This document shows positions 24,201 to 35,740 of a DNA stretch of 64,000 nucleotides, one piece after another. The translations under genes were made by a program, and so were the position numbers. The notes under the pieces were generated by a model. It worked only from the letters and a program-made list of their open reading frames with translations. It was not told the origin of the DNA and did not search any database. The stretch comes from Burhinus oedicnemus (lineage: Eukaryota > Chordata > Aves > Charadriiformes > Burhinidae), in assembly GCA_008921705.1 (NCBI GenBank), contig VFFE01007836.1, forward strand, positions 1,433,442 through 1,497,441, written 5' to 3'. Within the stretch, counting starts at the first letter, position 1; the number at the start of each line of letters is the position of its first letter.

Positions 24201-27200
24201 ATATTTTTTAAAGGCTGAGATAGTTGCACAGAGAAATTTATGTCAGTACTGCACATTCACCAAAAGAGAGCAATATAGGCACACTGTACGTGCTTAAGGC
24301 AAGTGGCCATTTTATATTGTAAGCAGGAACATGCTGTCCTCTGGTTTAGAGTCTATATTTTACCTGCCTCTGAATGTGATGGATGTGGTGCAATTATTAG
24401 TTAGGTTTATGGCTATTGATGATGTATGTTTTATGGATCATATTTTTGTCTTTCAGTTGTTTATGTACAATATGTTTCCTCTTTCATTATGATTGCATTT
24501 AGGATACATGTTTATACATTTGCTGAAACATTGCTGCTTTTTTTCCCCTGTTAGAAACTTTTTTCAACAGCAGACTTTGCATTCCTGAATTTTCTTTGGC
24601 TAAAGTCATTAAAATGTTCTTAACATTCTGAGTTTTCTTAAGTGCTTTGGCATGATATCAGCTATTTTTGATTGACTTGAAACAAATATTGTAAGCCTAG
24701 AAATGTGCATTTTTTGTATTAGTAATTGCCACCATCCTGCGTGTGTAGAAACTGTTTTATTTTACATTCAGTTTCATTCTGCTGAATAATCCTTTTGGCC
24801 CTAAAGCTAATAAATGCATTCAGGTATGTAAAGATACTTATTTAGGTAAGCATGTGGAAGTTCCTTAAGTCTCTTTCCTAAAATATTATGTCCGTCTTAA
24901 GTTAGTAACTGTGAATTTTCTTAAGCGACCCTCAAAATAAAGAACAAGGGCTTTGTAATGCCCAAGGTTGTACTTATCTGCAGTGTCCAAAACTTACCTG
25001 TCTCATTTCTCATAACTTGGATTTGGGATCGGTCATTAACAAATTGGTTGTTTACATTGTATATCTATTACTATACCTTGTGGTCCTTAGCTGGCATAAA
25101 GGTGTGTGGGGGCATGGTTTTATGACCTCTTTAGAGCAGCACTAGATCCTGTCCTAGGTTCTATGAAGGCTGAAACAAGGGTAGCTCTTAGTGCAGCAGG
25201 CAAGGGGAAGGGGGAGTTGAGAAACAAAATCAGTCCTGTGCCAGGCTGAGAAGGGCAGTTTTCTCCTTCCTCTTGTATGCAGGAGAGAGCAAATGGTTTG
25301 ACTCCCCCTTGTTTTATTTCCTGTGTAGTCCAGAGGTTGAAATCGAACAGATCCAAGTTGGTTGCAGCTGCATTTCTGCTCAGCCAGTAGAAACTAAGTG
25401 CTGTAAACTTTCCAGTCACTTCCAATGTCCTGATAATAGACATTTCTTCAGTACAGTAACACTGGCTGCACATAGTAGACCTGTGCTTGGGAGGACATAC
25501 TGTGAACTGGGGCCCTCGGGCATTGATGGTGCCAGAGGTCCGATGCGCAGCTTGTGCCTATGGCCGTAAGAGGCTCAACAGCACGGATGCCCTCAGGCGA
25601 GTCCCGAACTCTGCAAAGACTTGAAAAGATCCTGTAGTCCAACTGGCTTTGCTAGGATTCGCTTAAGGGGGTCCAACAAAATGTCAGCTGAATGACATCT
25701 TCAGGCCTGTAGAAGGATGGAGGGGTTTAGAGAGCAGGAAAACAGGAAAAAAGGAGATGCTGAAGAATTGCTGTAGCAAAACCAGCATCCCATCACGTTT
25801 ATTAGGAAAGTGGATGATGCACAGTAACAGAAATGAAACATGAGAGTATGTAAAATAGGAGTGAGTTTGAATCTAAACGTGTCCAGAGGCAATGCAAATG
25901 CTAGTATGTTTTTAATAGTTAGAAACCTCACATGAAAGGCTTGCTGGAGCCAGGAAGCGCTAGGTGTGCGGGTCACTGGGAAGAAAATTATGTTCTTCCA
26001 TAGCCTGGATTTTTGAATGTATATGTCTCTATTTACTTCTATTTAAAAATAAAAAATAGTTAATTTCAGAGTTCAGTATTCTGTGAAAGTTCCCTGTGAA
26101 GAACAAAAGGGTAGCTCTGATAGATGCTCGGTGTGGGAGTGAGAGTATGTTGGACTCTGGAGAGCTAAGCAAGATTTGGCTGTGCCGGAGGCTTTGAGCC
26201 TCTGTTTGTTGTTGTGGTGTGTCTGTTGGAATAAGTAGCTCTTCATCTGAGACCTCCGTGCACAGAGAGTGACCCTGTGTGTGCCAGGCAGACTCTGTCC
26301 CTGAAGAGCCACTCTCACATCTCTTTGCCAGCTGCGCGTAAGCATTAGATTGAACCTGTTTTTCACTCCCACCAGAAGAGATGTCTGCATAAGCTGCTCA
26401 AAGTCTAAATGTAGGGACTGCATGTAAATAAGACAAAATGCCTATATATTTACAGATCTACATGCATGTACACACATGATTTTTGCTCAAAATATTTAAA
26501 TCCAGAATTCTGGAAGAATAGATTGTTCAATAAAAATGTTTTTCCAGCTAAGACATCATCCTTCTTCCAAATATTTTCAGACTAAATAAGCACTTGAAAG
26601 AAGCATAAGCTAATAATTCTGAGGCTGCCGAAGCATTCAAGACTTAGGACGCTGGATGCTTCACATCTGAGATTGAAATAGAGCATTTCTGAAACTGCTG
26701 TTTCAAAAGTATGGGCTCTTGCAAAATAATCTTAGCTAGTTTTATGCAGAGTCAGGGTACGCTGATTCTGTCCAAATGAGAGGCGTTTAGCATAGTTTAA
26801 AAAGATGAATTCAGGAAGGCTGCTATGGGACCTTATGGATCACTTCGTTTTATAGACTGAACTTGCTTTCCTAATGCTGAGTATTTCCACTTTCTGAATT
26901 AATGAGATTCATCATGGGTTATACAGCCAGGCTAGGGAACCCAGCTGAGGGAGGAGTGTTCACACAAGAGGCATCTAAATGAGGGACCCTCATGGATTTC
27001 TGAGTCTACATTTCTGTACATAGTTCTAGACAAAAGAAAGGATATTTCCTGAAATTATTTTTTGTGAAAAATGTTGAATTGTTGAACTGACTGTTCTTTT
27101 GACTCACTGTAGTAATTGTCTGTGTATGTAAACAATCAATCAGGAATGGTATTTTAACTATTAAATTGTGTAAACTTATCAATGTGAATTAAACTGTCTT

Positions 27201-27586
27201 CAGTGTCAATGCCAGTGGTATACACAAAGACAAAATATGACAATGTTTCCAGACAAAGTTTATGCAATTCCTGTGAAGAGAAGGTGCTTACTAACAACAT
27301 ATATTGGTCAATATAATCTGCAATGTTGTTATTGAACCATTCTTACTTAGAGCAAGGTCTGTAATTTTTACAACTGTTGCTGCTCTGTTCTTTTGTCAGT
27401 AGAAACCTTCTGCTCGTGATGCTTTATTTTGCAGGAATGTGAACAGTGAAACTACCAGTCCTAGACCAAAAGTTCTGGGAAGTTTTGGTGAAAGGAGTTT
27501 GTGTGGCTGAGAACATTCTGCATTTAGGTTCCCACTCACTGAAAGTAGGGGAAACTTTAAAACATCAGGGCTACTGTATAGGTGGG
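21223..27586. other. Non-coding stretch
   Basis: No supported exon. It contains a possible ancient L3/CR1-like relic at about 23450-23650 (listed separately). A G+C-richer patch near 25450-25640 has no splice or protein evidence. I see nothing else to annotate. Confidence 0.5.
23450..23650. mobile_element. Possible ancient L3/CR1-like LINE relic
   Basis: The segment with ACAACAGATGCACACACAAACAG, GGGGAGACAAAAT and AGGACAACAGCTGAGGAAAAC resembles, from memory, the 3' untranslated region of old L3-type LINEs found in turtles and archosaurs. Divergence is high and boundaries are uncertain. A RepeatMasker run with a sauropsid library would decide. Confidence 0.3.
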
Positions 27587-28320
27587 ATCACGGAATCACG
27601 GAATTATCAGAGTTGGAAGGGACCTCTAGAGATCATCTAGTCCAACTCCCCTGCTGATGCAGGAATGCCTAAAGCACATTACTCAGGACTGCATCCAGGC
27701 GGGTCTTGAAAATCTCCAGGGAAGGGGACTCCACAACCTCCCTGGGCAGCCTGTTCCAGTGGTCTGTCACCCTAACCATGAAGAAGTTTTTTCTTAGGTT
27801 TGAATGGAACTTCCTGTGTTCCAACTTGTGCCCTTTGCCCCTCGTCCTGTCACTGGGAACCACTGAAAAGAGTCTGCCTCCATCCTCCTTCAACCCACCC
27901 TTTAGATACTTCTAAGCAACAATAAGATCTCCCCTCAGCCTTCTCTTCCCCAGGCTAAAAAGTTCCAGCTCTCTCAGCCTTTCCTCATAAGGGAGGTGCT
28001 CCAATCCCCCAGTCACCTTTGTTGCCCTACGCTGGACTCTCTCCAGAAGTTCCCTGTCCCGCTTGAACTGGGGAGCCCGGAACTGGACACAGTATTCCAG
28101 TTGTGGCCTCACCAGTGCCGAGTAGAGGGGGAGAATGACCTCCCTCGACCTACTGGCCACACTCTTCCCTATGCAGCCCAGGATTCCATTGGCCTTCCTG
28201 GTGACAAGGGCACATTGCTGGCTCATGGATAATTTACTGTCTGCCAGGACCCCCAGATCCTTCTCCTCAGAACTGCTTTCCAGCAGGTCCACCCCTAGCC
28301 TATATTGGTGCCTAGCATTT
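27587..28320 (-). mobile_element. CR1 LINE, 5'-truncated, with nonsense mutation (copy 2)
   Basis: A minus-strand CR1 of about 735 bp. Its 3' tail is clear: two ATTCCGTG octamers (complement of 27587-27604), the diagnostic CR1 tail. The protein frame covers the C-terminal RT region ([72 protein letters not shown]). It is cut by a single in-frame TAG (complement of 27912-27914) at a position where copy 1 has Tyr. The frame resumes unchanged after it. The copy extends slightly further upstream in ORF2 protein sequence than the long frame of copy 1. Not capable of movement. Confidence 0.95.
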
Positions 28321-29766
28321 CTGGATGCCATTTCTGAAATGGTAAGCAAATGAATGTCTCTATGCTGAGCATTTCATGTGCTCAGGAAGTGCCCTAATAT
28401 ACACTGCAGCTACACAGAAGTTTTTTGCTTTAGCCTGCACCCTTTGAGAGTCATGGGCTAGTGCTTGAGACCGGACCCCTGTTGCTTCAAATTGCAATAA
28501 TGTCAGCACAAAAACCAGTTAGGGTTGATCCCTGAGCAGGGAATACTTTTCATGGTCAGACTGTGCTCCTGTGAAGGTCAGGTTTGGGAGAAATTTAATA
28601 TATATATACACACATATGTTTGTTTTTAAAAAAATCTGCCATCTGTTCCCCCATATTTTGGCCATATTTATTAGTGATTCAAACCTATAGTGGTGTTCCA
28701 GATCTTTGCTGATTTTTAGTCTGCTTCTTTCTAGTTTCCATCTATTGACAACTATTTTCTGCTCATCTGTCAATGCAAACCAGAGCCTACAATGCCTTCT
28801 GCAGTTGGTAATGGAATTTCTGGCAAAGGTAGATTTCAGCTGGTAAGAGAGAGAAACTATTGGAATGGGAGAAACTTCCAATTTAACTCTTGCTGTGTTT
28901 GCTTCTGTGATTTATTTGTATAACACAGTGCTGTAGCTCTTACCACCTAAACAGCCCTGCATCATCTGATCCCCTGCTGTAAGGGTGAGATGTCTGAATG
29001 ATCACAGCAGGGGCATGAGAATTGCAGAACTTGAGGATAAGAATTGACCAATACAGAACTTGTAATAATTGTTTAAATCTGCAGTATCCAACTGGTGGTG
29101 GCTGATGGGTTCAGACTTCTGCTTCTCGTAATAATTTTAATGAGGCTGCAGCTTTCCAGCCATGTATGATGTGAATTTGGATGTTGGTCGTTGCTCTGCA
29201 GGGCCCTCAGCAGCAGGATGTGGACACTGCTGCCACACCACTGACGAGATGTAACTGTGTTATCGAAACATAGCATGTGAGCAGTACGATGATATTAGGT
29301 GTTTTTCATGAAATTATTTTGGCTTTTGTTTTATACAGAAAAAGCTTCCTAAGATCGGCAGTCATTTAAACTGCTTTTAAGCACATAACTGAAATCTAAC
29401 ATGAATTATCATTTCATATTTCATTGCTATTCTTTGCATGCTGTCGGTGATTCCTGGCTCTGTAAAACATAGCTAAGTTAGGCCAACCTACAAATCCTGA
29501 TGTTTTTGCATAATCTCTGTTGTGAACAGTAAAAGCATGTGTATTCTGCTAATCCATATTCAGATACAAGCCTGCAGTCAAAGCACTAAATATAACTTGT
29601 TTTTAGGCCAGGAAAAATAAGTTCTCATTTTTTTCCCATGAAAACACACTTTGAAGCAACTGAAATATTGCCTATTTCATGTGGTTTTGTTTTTAAAACT
29701 ATTTTTAAATATTCCACAGCAGACATTCTACCCACAGAAAACAGCAGGAGAATTTTCTTACATAAT
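28321..29766. other. Non-coding stretch
   Basis: No exon, repeat or regulatory element that I can support. A minus-strand open frame at 28519-28881 (120 codons) has no recognisable features. Confidence 0.5.
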
Positions 29767-29890
29767 AATCTGACAGATGTGTCATGGTATCTAATCCCTT
29801 AAACCTCCAAAGCCCTCTGATAGTGGATGTTTTAAAAGGCCAGATTGAAAAGCATGCTGCTCTTTTATTGAGTCTTTGCCTTCAGTGCCC
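29767..29890. repeat. Dispersed ~120-bp repeat, copy 1 of 2
   Basis: Begins AATCTGACAGATGTGTCATG and ends near CAGTGCCC. About four fifths of positions match the copy at 47404-47527, in the same orientation, with one small indel. The shared core TGACAGATGTGTCA has perfect 5-bp arms (TGACA/TGTCA) and contains a TGACAG (MEIS/TALE-type) site. It does not resemble CR1. It is probably an old SINE-like or exapted repeat family. Confidence 0.75.
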
Positions 29891-30228
29891 ATTCCACACT
29901 CCATCGCTTTATTTTGCTAAAGCAGAGTATGTGATAACTTGGAGTCAAGAGGAAGAAAAATTGTATCTTAGAAAACAGAATTAAAAATACCATTAAAATA
30001 ATTAATGCCAAGTGAAAACACCATTTAAAATCTGCATTTACATCTGGATCTTCTGATTCAAATCTTTTTTCAGTGCTTTCTCTGAGATTCTATCAAGAAG
30101 TAAATCAATAATAATTACACACACAAAATGACCAGCAGACTTGCAACTGAACCATCAAGATTTTCACATTCCTTAACTATGCAACCGTGTAATCATATTA
30201 CAGTAACTCTTGTACTCTTTCGTCTCAG

Positions 30229-30310
30229 GCCTTTCTGTGCCTTACAGCATCATGTCTGAGTACACTGTTGGCCATTCAAAGTGGGGGACTCTTGTCTTCT
30301 ACTTGCCTGG
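30229..30310 (+). other. Candidate 82-nt exon of the downstream transcript
   Basis: Acceptor TTGTACTCTTTCGTCTCAG (AG at 30227-30228) and donor CTGG/GTAAGC (GT at 30311-30312). One frame contains ATG at 30252 followed by SEYTVGHSKWGTLVFYLPG with no stop before the donor. A second frame is also open, so coding status is unclear. It would be compatible with exon 2 after a non-coding first exon ending at 13275. No family is recognised and splice-like pairs occur by chance in 50 kb. Confidence 0.25.
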
Positions 30311-31499
30311 GTAAGCACCTGGCGTACTTTTTGAAATAACAAAGTCACTACAATAGTCTTTGCCTCTTAGCTCATTTTAGCCTTTTCTTTTTCAGAGCAG
30401 TTATAGCTTTAATAATCCAAATGTCAGAGGGAACATGAATTCAGAGGATCAGGGTTTCAGTTAATCATGTTAAATAAGTTCCCCTGGTAGTTAGATACGG
30501 CAGCAGACAACCTTATTTCAGCTAGCAGGAATTTGGGATAAATGCGGTTCGGGTAATCAACATTGCAATACATGTGACTACTGCTTCGTTTGCCATAAAT
30601 TTGTGCTCTACATAATTTAAAATATCCTATCATGTACTGTTAAGTGGGAGTTGGATCTGAACTTGTATCCAAACTTAAAGGAAGCAAAGGTTTAGAAAGA
30701 AAAGCTGACTTGTTCGGGATTTTTGGCATTTGCAAAAATGCAATACAGGTTAAATGTGTAGATGAAAAACTGTGCTTGAAAATATATAAGAGCACCTAGA
30801 ATTTCTTTCAAAAATGTTGTTAATTTTTGTTTTGATAAAATCATAGCTTTCTAGTTTCTATAATCCTTATTACTTTTAGTAATGCAATTATTTAGGGCTT
30901 TTTCTTTGAAATGTGAGCTGACTTGGGATATCTCATCTGATGAGGTTATCAGAGATTTCTGAAATGACACTCTGGGACTGAGAAACTAATCATCTCTTCT
31001 TTGATGACAGAAACCGGCCTGTCTTTTTTGTGAATGCAGCAGCTGACCTTGACTTTACACATGGTCAGTTTCTACCTTTTTTGCAGCTTTAAAAAAAGCA
31101 TTTTTCAACAGACTAATCCTATAATGCGGTGATTTCTTTTTCAATGAGGATTTCTCAGTGATTTTTAGTTCTGTTCAGGCTAAGGTTCTTCGTATACCAG
31201 CTGTATACACATAAAATGTAAGATAAAAACAAAGGAGGACAGACAAGAAATGAAGATTATACACAAAGACTTCTAGGTTAAAGTGGTTCTGTCAGTCTAG
31301 CAAATGTAAAATACAAGGTTAAAAAAAGGTCTTTGTTATTTAAGTGGCACATGTTGCATTATGGAGAAGAGCTTTTCTTTGTGTAGATTATAGTGCCTCC
31401 ATTCATCGTACATCCCTTCTTATGGGGTCAGGCTTCCTCTGTACTTCCTCTGTTTTTCTTGTGGAGAATTGATGATTTTCAAATTACCACTGCTCTTGC

Positions 31500-31527
31500 T
31501 TATTTATTTATTTATTTATTTATTTAT
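31500..31527. repeat. (TTTA)n microsatellite
   Basis: About seven perfect tetranucleotide units. Confidence 0.9.
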
Positions 31528-31712
31528 GCATTTTATTACTCTATGTATTGAGGGCAGCTTGATGCCTCAAATTAACATTTTAACATTTGGACTTAATACA
31601 TTATCCTATAGTATGTGTACTCCTCCTATACTGGTGAGATTGGATAGTGGATTTCAGACCCTCATCAACAACATTCACAGACACTGTTTGGGAATTGAAA
31701 TCAGTCATACGG

Positions 31713-32040
31713 TGTAAATGTTGTGGTCCAGGCAAGTCTGAGACCACCTTGCTTGATGTCACTGTTCAGGGCTATAAAAGAAGGGAGAACGTGGAAGAAG
31801 TTATCTTCTGTTGAGGCTGGCTGAAGCAAGGGAATCCTTTGTTGGTTACTTTGATGTTAATTTTACTGTCTGTTTAATAATAAGGGTTTTCAGAAGCAAG
31901 GGTTTATCTTTTCATGGAACCGTTTCGTTCCAGAAGTAGTTTATTCTGTCCGCCTGTCCCTTTTGTTGTGTCCTGAGCCCTCTAAACCAAATAGCGGTTA
32001 CAGGGGAGTAGAGTGCCTGCATAGAGGGAGAACTGTTACA
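31713..32040 (+). mobile_element. Possible solo LTR of an endogenous retrovirus
   Basis: A 328-bp segment that begins TGTAA and ends TTACA, an inverted TG...CA terminus. Inside are a TATA box (GGGCTATAAAAG, about 31771-31782) and an AATAATAAG-type poly(A) signal about 110 bp downstream, followed by a GT-rich stretch. This is the U3-R-U5 order of an LTR. No clear target duplication is visible (flanks ATACGG and AAACCT differ) and no retroviral coding sequence lies nearby. It is therefore either an old solo LTR or a chance resemblance. Strand is assigned from the order of TATA and poly(A) signals. Confidence 0.4.
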
Positions 32041-32146
32041 AAACCTCTATTGTATGTTCTTCAGTAGCTATTTTGGTCAGTTTAACTTAGTTGATGTGCC
32101 CTCAAGACTAATACTTTGTCTTTTTCCATTGCTGGGAACGCTCTTT

Positions 32147-32165
32147 ACCGGTTAAGTTAACCGGT
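32147..32165. promoter_or_regulatory. Perfect 19-bp palindrome with two grainyhead-type sites
   Basis: ACCGGTTAA, G, TTAACCGGT: 9-bp perfect arms around one base. Each half carries the AACCGGTT-type core bound by the GRHL/TFCP2 family, and the next base keeps the second site complete (AACCGGTT). The two cores are 13 bp apart, roughly one helical turn. Function is inferred from motif identity only. Confidence 0.45.
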
Positions 32166-33199
32166 TAAGGGAACACTGTAGGCTTCAGCCCTGCAGTACA
32201 TAACAAGGTGACAGGGCTGAATTCTGCTGTCTTTCTAAAATTACAGATGAACCTTCTGCTCAATATACAATATCCTAAAGGAAAAGAAGAGGCTGTGATT
32301 AAAGTGCTTTGGTTTTTGGAGGCTCAGACTTTCTTTGTGACTTTTGAATGATAACTTGGGCTCAGATTCTCAAATGTACTTGAACAACCATGTAAGCCCT
32401 TAGATATTTATTTGCCTTTTAAGTGGCAATGATATTTTTTGAATCAACCAGCCCTTGCTACCCCCACCAGTTATGAATACCTTGTAGCCAACTATTTGTT
32501 TGAAGCTTTCACTTGAAGCCAGAGCTCTGCAAGATGATCAGCGAAGCTGAATCGCAGGGGCACTTTCTGAGATGACAGCAGCTGAACGCTGCTCATGCAC
32601 AAAGCAGCTGAAACGAAGAGCAGAGAAGCGATGGTGTGCTCCGATGTTTTGATCAGAATACTTGCCCAGAGTGAGAAAAATTCTGGTTTTGTTTTTTTAC
32701 TTTGGAGTACAAATTAAAATTTGTGTCTCTGGTATCTTAGAATAATACCCTAGATACTGGGCTGTAGACAAAGTATCGTTCCTCATTATGAACATTACTT
32801 ATATCAAGCAGAGGAGTTTCAATGGGACAGAAACACCTCATACTTACCAGTATTTTGGTGGAGTGGGGTTTTGATTCATGCTTTACCTTGATGGTTTGAA
32901 TGCTCATTGAAGATTGTGAGGTATTTAGATTGGTTTGTTTGTTTTAGGAGTAGGTTTTTTATATAAAGCAGTGGTGGGCTTTTGCAGCTGGAGAAATGGA
33001 GGGGTAGAAATTTTTAGCAGGCAGTTAACAAGTAACCGTCTGCGGACTGGATCAGTCACTTGGGCACCGGGGCCTGGCCTCCTTCCCTATGTCTCACCTC
33101 TAGCTGCTGGGAGCTTCAACCTGGTGCTGGTGTTGCACTGAGTGGCCAGTGCCTGCTGGGAGGGAGCTGCACAGCCCAGCATTAGCTCTGCAGGACGTT

Positions 33200-33330
33200 C
33201 TTGGAGATTGAGCCCTTCATTTCTCTGCACCTCTCCTCTCCACTTGTAAAACAGAGCGCATCACCAGCCTTTGTCACATCAGTGTTGCACGGAGAAGATT
33301 AGAAGGTGTTCAGATACTGCATTGTGCTGG
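33200..33330 (+). mobile_element. MIR-like SINE relic
   Basis: The order CTCTGCACCTC..., TTGTAAAACAGAG, ATCACCAGCCTTTGTCACA, GTTGCACGGAGAAGATTAGA follows the 3' half of MIR-type core SINEs (CTCAGTTTCC, TGTAAAATGGG, TACCTACCTC, GTTGTGAGGATTAAAT). Diverged, with the 5' end uncertain. Confidence 0.4.
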
Positions 33331-35497
33331 TAGGGACCAGGCAAGAGTTTCAGCCAAGTGTGAAATGGCTTCTCTAAGTCAGCTGCAGAGGTGCACGAAA
33401 CTGGCAAATTTTCACATAACTTAGTTTTGGTTTAATCTACTGTTTCTATTTGGATCTTTATCCAAAACCAGCTGGTTTTGCTTGATGAACGCCCCGCTTT
33501 CCCAACTGGCCTGCATTTCCTGAAACATGACTGTGAAAGACCTTCACTGTTCAACATATTGTTTCTAAGTACATGGTTGCTTGGGAAAGATGTTCTTAAA
33601 GGAATAATTGTATATTTTCCCTGTGTAATTATCACAGGATAATTTCTCATATTCCTCTCAGTTTTGATGCACATTTTTATGTGGTTTACGTAACAGAGAA
33701 GACCTTACCTCTGTGATTAAGAGTTTCAGTTGTGGAAAAAATCAAGACCTGATTTATTTTTCTTAGGTCCTGGGTCCTGATTTTTTCACTCTGCTAGTGA
33801 TATTTACATGACATGTATTCAGCTTGCAAGTAGGAAAAAGAGAGAGAGTTATTGTAATTGAGTACTGTTTATATTTTTGTGAATGGTTTGCTACATTGTT
33901 GAAGCTCTACATTTAAAAAAATCCCAAACAATAAACTAGTTCCCTGATTCTAGAATCCTGTTACAGCACTTCCATATGTTACCACATGTAATATTTTACA
34001 ACAAAGCTAAGCCTTGTGTTTCATTGCTTTAGATACTGAAGGGACCTTCAAGAAGGAAACATAAACCAAAGGTTTCTAGAATACATGCAAGCTGAAGGAC
34101 ATGAGGGTGTGCAGGCAGTGCCTTCACACAATGTGTCATCCTGTTCCCCTGAAAATGGGGCAAGAAACACACTGTTCCTACCTGGCCATATAGGGAAATT
34201 ATAGGCAAGAGGTACATAGGCTGCTCCTCTGCCTGAAGTCTCTGTTCCACTGGATATATAACCACTTTTATTTTAAAGAACCTTCACAGGTTTACTGCAT
34301 ATATTTATTAGCAGAAAGGTTGCAATCACTGAGAAACTGTTGAAATGTGCCATGGCCCATCTGTCCCCAATTAGATTCTCTGTTATCTTTCTACATCCAA
34401 AATTTAGATGCCCGGAAATCATGCAGTCAGCTGGCTGTCTATAAAATGTTGTGGGAGAGCATACATACAGCTCTTACGTTGAAAGTCTTTGTTTTTTTAC
34501 AAATGAACTAATTGTTCCTACAGCCAAAAAGGGACACTTGAGACCAGCCATTGGAGCGGCTGTCTAGAAGAGGAATAGTTACGGTCCTGTTCTAATAAAT
34601 AGTTATTTAAAGGAGATTTTATTCTTAAAAATGTTCCTAGTCTAGAGCTGTGGATTCCTCCAGGTACACAGAGTTAGATGGCCTGTTGGTAGGAAGGGTG
34701 TGCAGCAGGAAAAGCCTGCCTCCAGGGGAGAGGACGTGGGACAGCCAGGAGTACTCTTCTCAATCGGCAATTCTGCACAATTTCTGTGGCATGTTCTTTG
34801 TGTGCCATTACCAGCAGTAAAGATTCATCAGGCCAAATTCTGATATTGCTTGCATCTATGAAGAGCCCATGGGCTTGCGCAGGTGTAATGGTTTGGAAAT
34901 TAGTGAAATTAGTCAATAATTCTGCTGGCAGTTCAGAAGGAGGAGTAAAATTCAGAATCCTGTGCAGTTGGCCGAGGTGATTACCTGCACAGGGCTAGCA
35001 GGAGTCAGAGTAGGAAAAACACCTGTCCGAATAGACACTTTTGCAAATGAAGCTATTGGTTAAAACTGGTATTATCTCAAGACCACTTCTACTGAACTAT
35101 TAATGAGGAAAACTAGAGATACTAGGTTTAGTTTTTCTATGTGACTCTTCTTTGCTACCTAATTGTCATGTAATTAGCTTGCTGCTCACTGGGAAGGCAC
35201 ACAGTGTGAAAGCTGTCAGTGGTATCTACTTCTGTTTTTTAAAAAAAATAAATTTAAAAACCCCATCACATCTTGTGTTGAATGTGGCACTTGCATTACG
35301 ATACTTTGGGGGTGTGTGTTGTGGCTTGAAATCAGAAGGGATCAGAAGTATCAGAAACTGAGTAGTATGGAAACTTCCATACCACGGATGAGTTACAGAG
35401 GTTTCTAGCTTTGTGGAGACTGTTATTCTGCTTGGTGACTGAGGCATGTTCACAGAGACCAGAAACAGTGCGTGCCACAATTTTAACTGTTGTTGCA

Positions 35498-35740
35498 GAA
35501 TCACAGAGAATTTGGGGTGGGCAAGGACCTCTGGAGATCACCTGGTGCAACCCTCCTGCTCAGAGCAGGGTCAGCTAGAGCAGGTTGCTTGAAGCTGTGT
35601 CTAACTGGGTTTTGAACATCTCCAAGGACGGAGACTCTGCAGTCTTTCTGGGCAATGTGTTCCAGTGTTCAGTTGCCCTTACAAGAAAAAAAGGATTGTT
35701 CTAATGCTTAAATGTAATTTCTTGTATTTGTTATGGCCAA
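35498..35740 (-). mobile_element. CR1 LINE, short diverged fragment (copy 3)
   Basis: Plus-strand order AATCACAGAGAAT (tail remnant), GGACCTCTGGAGATCACCTGG, GTTTTGAACATCTCCAAGGA, TGTTCCAGTGTTCAG matches the 3' end of CR1 copies 1 and 2 base for base in register, with many substitutions and small indels. No useful open frame remains. It appears older than the other two. Confidence 0.9.
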
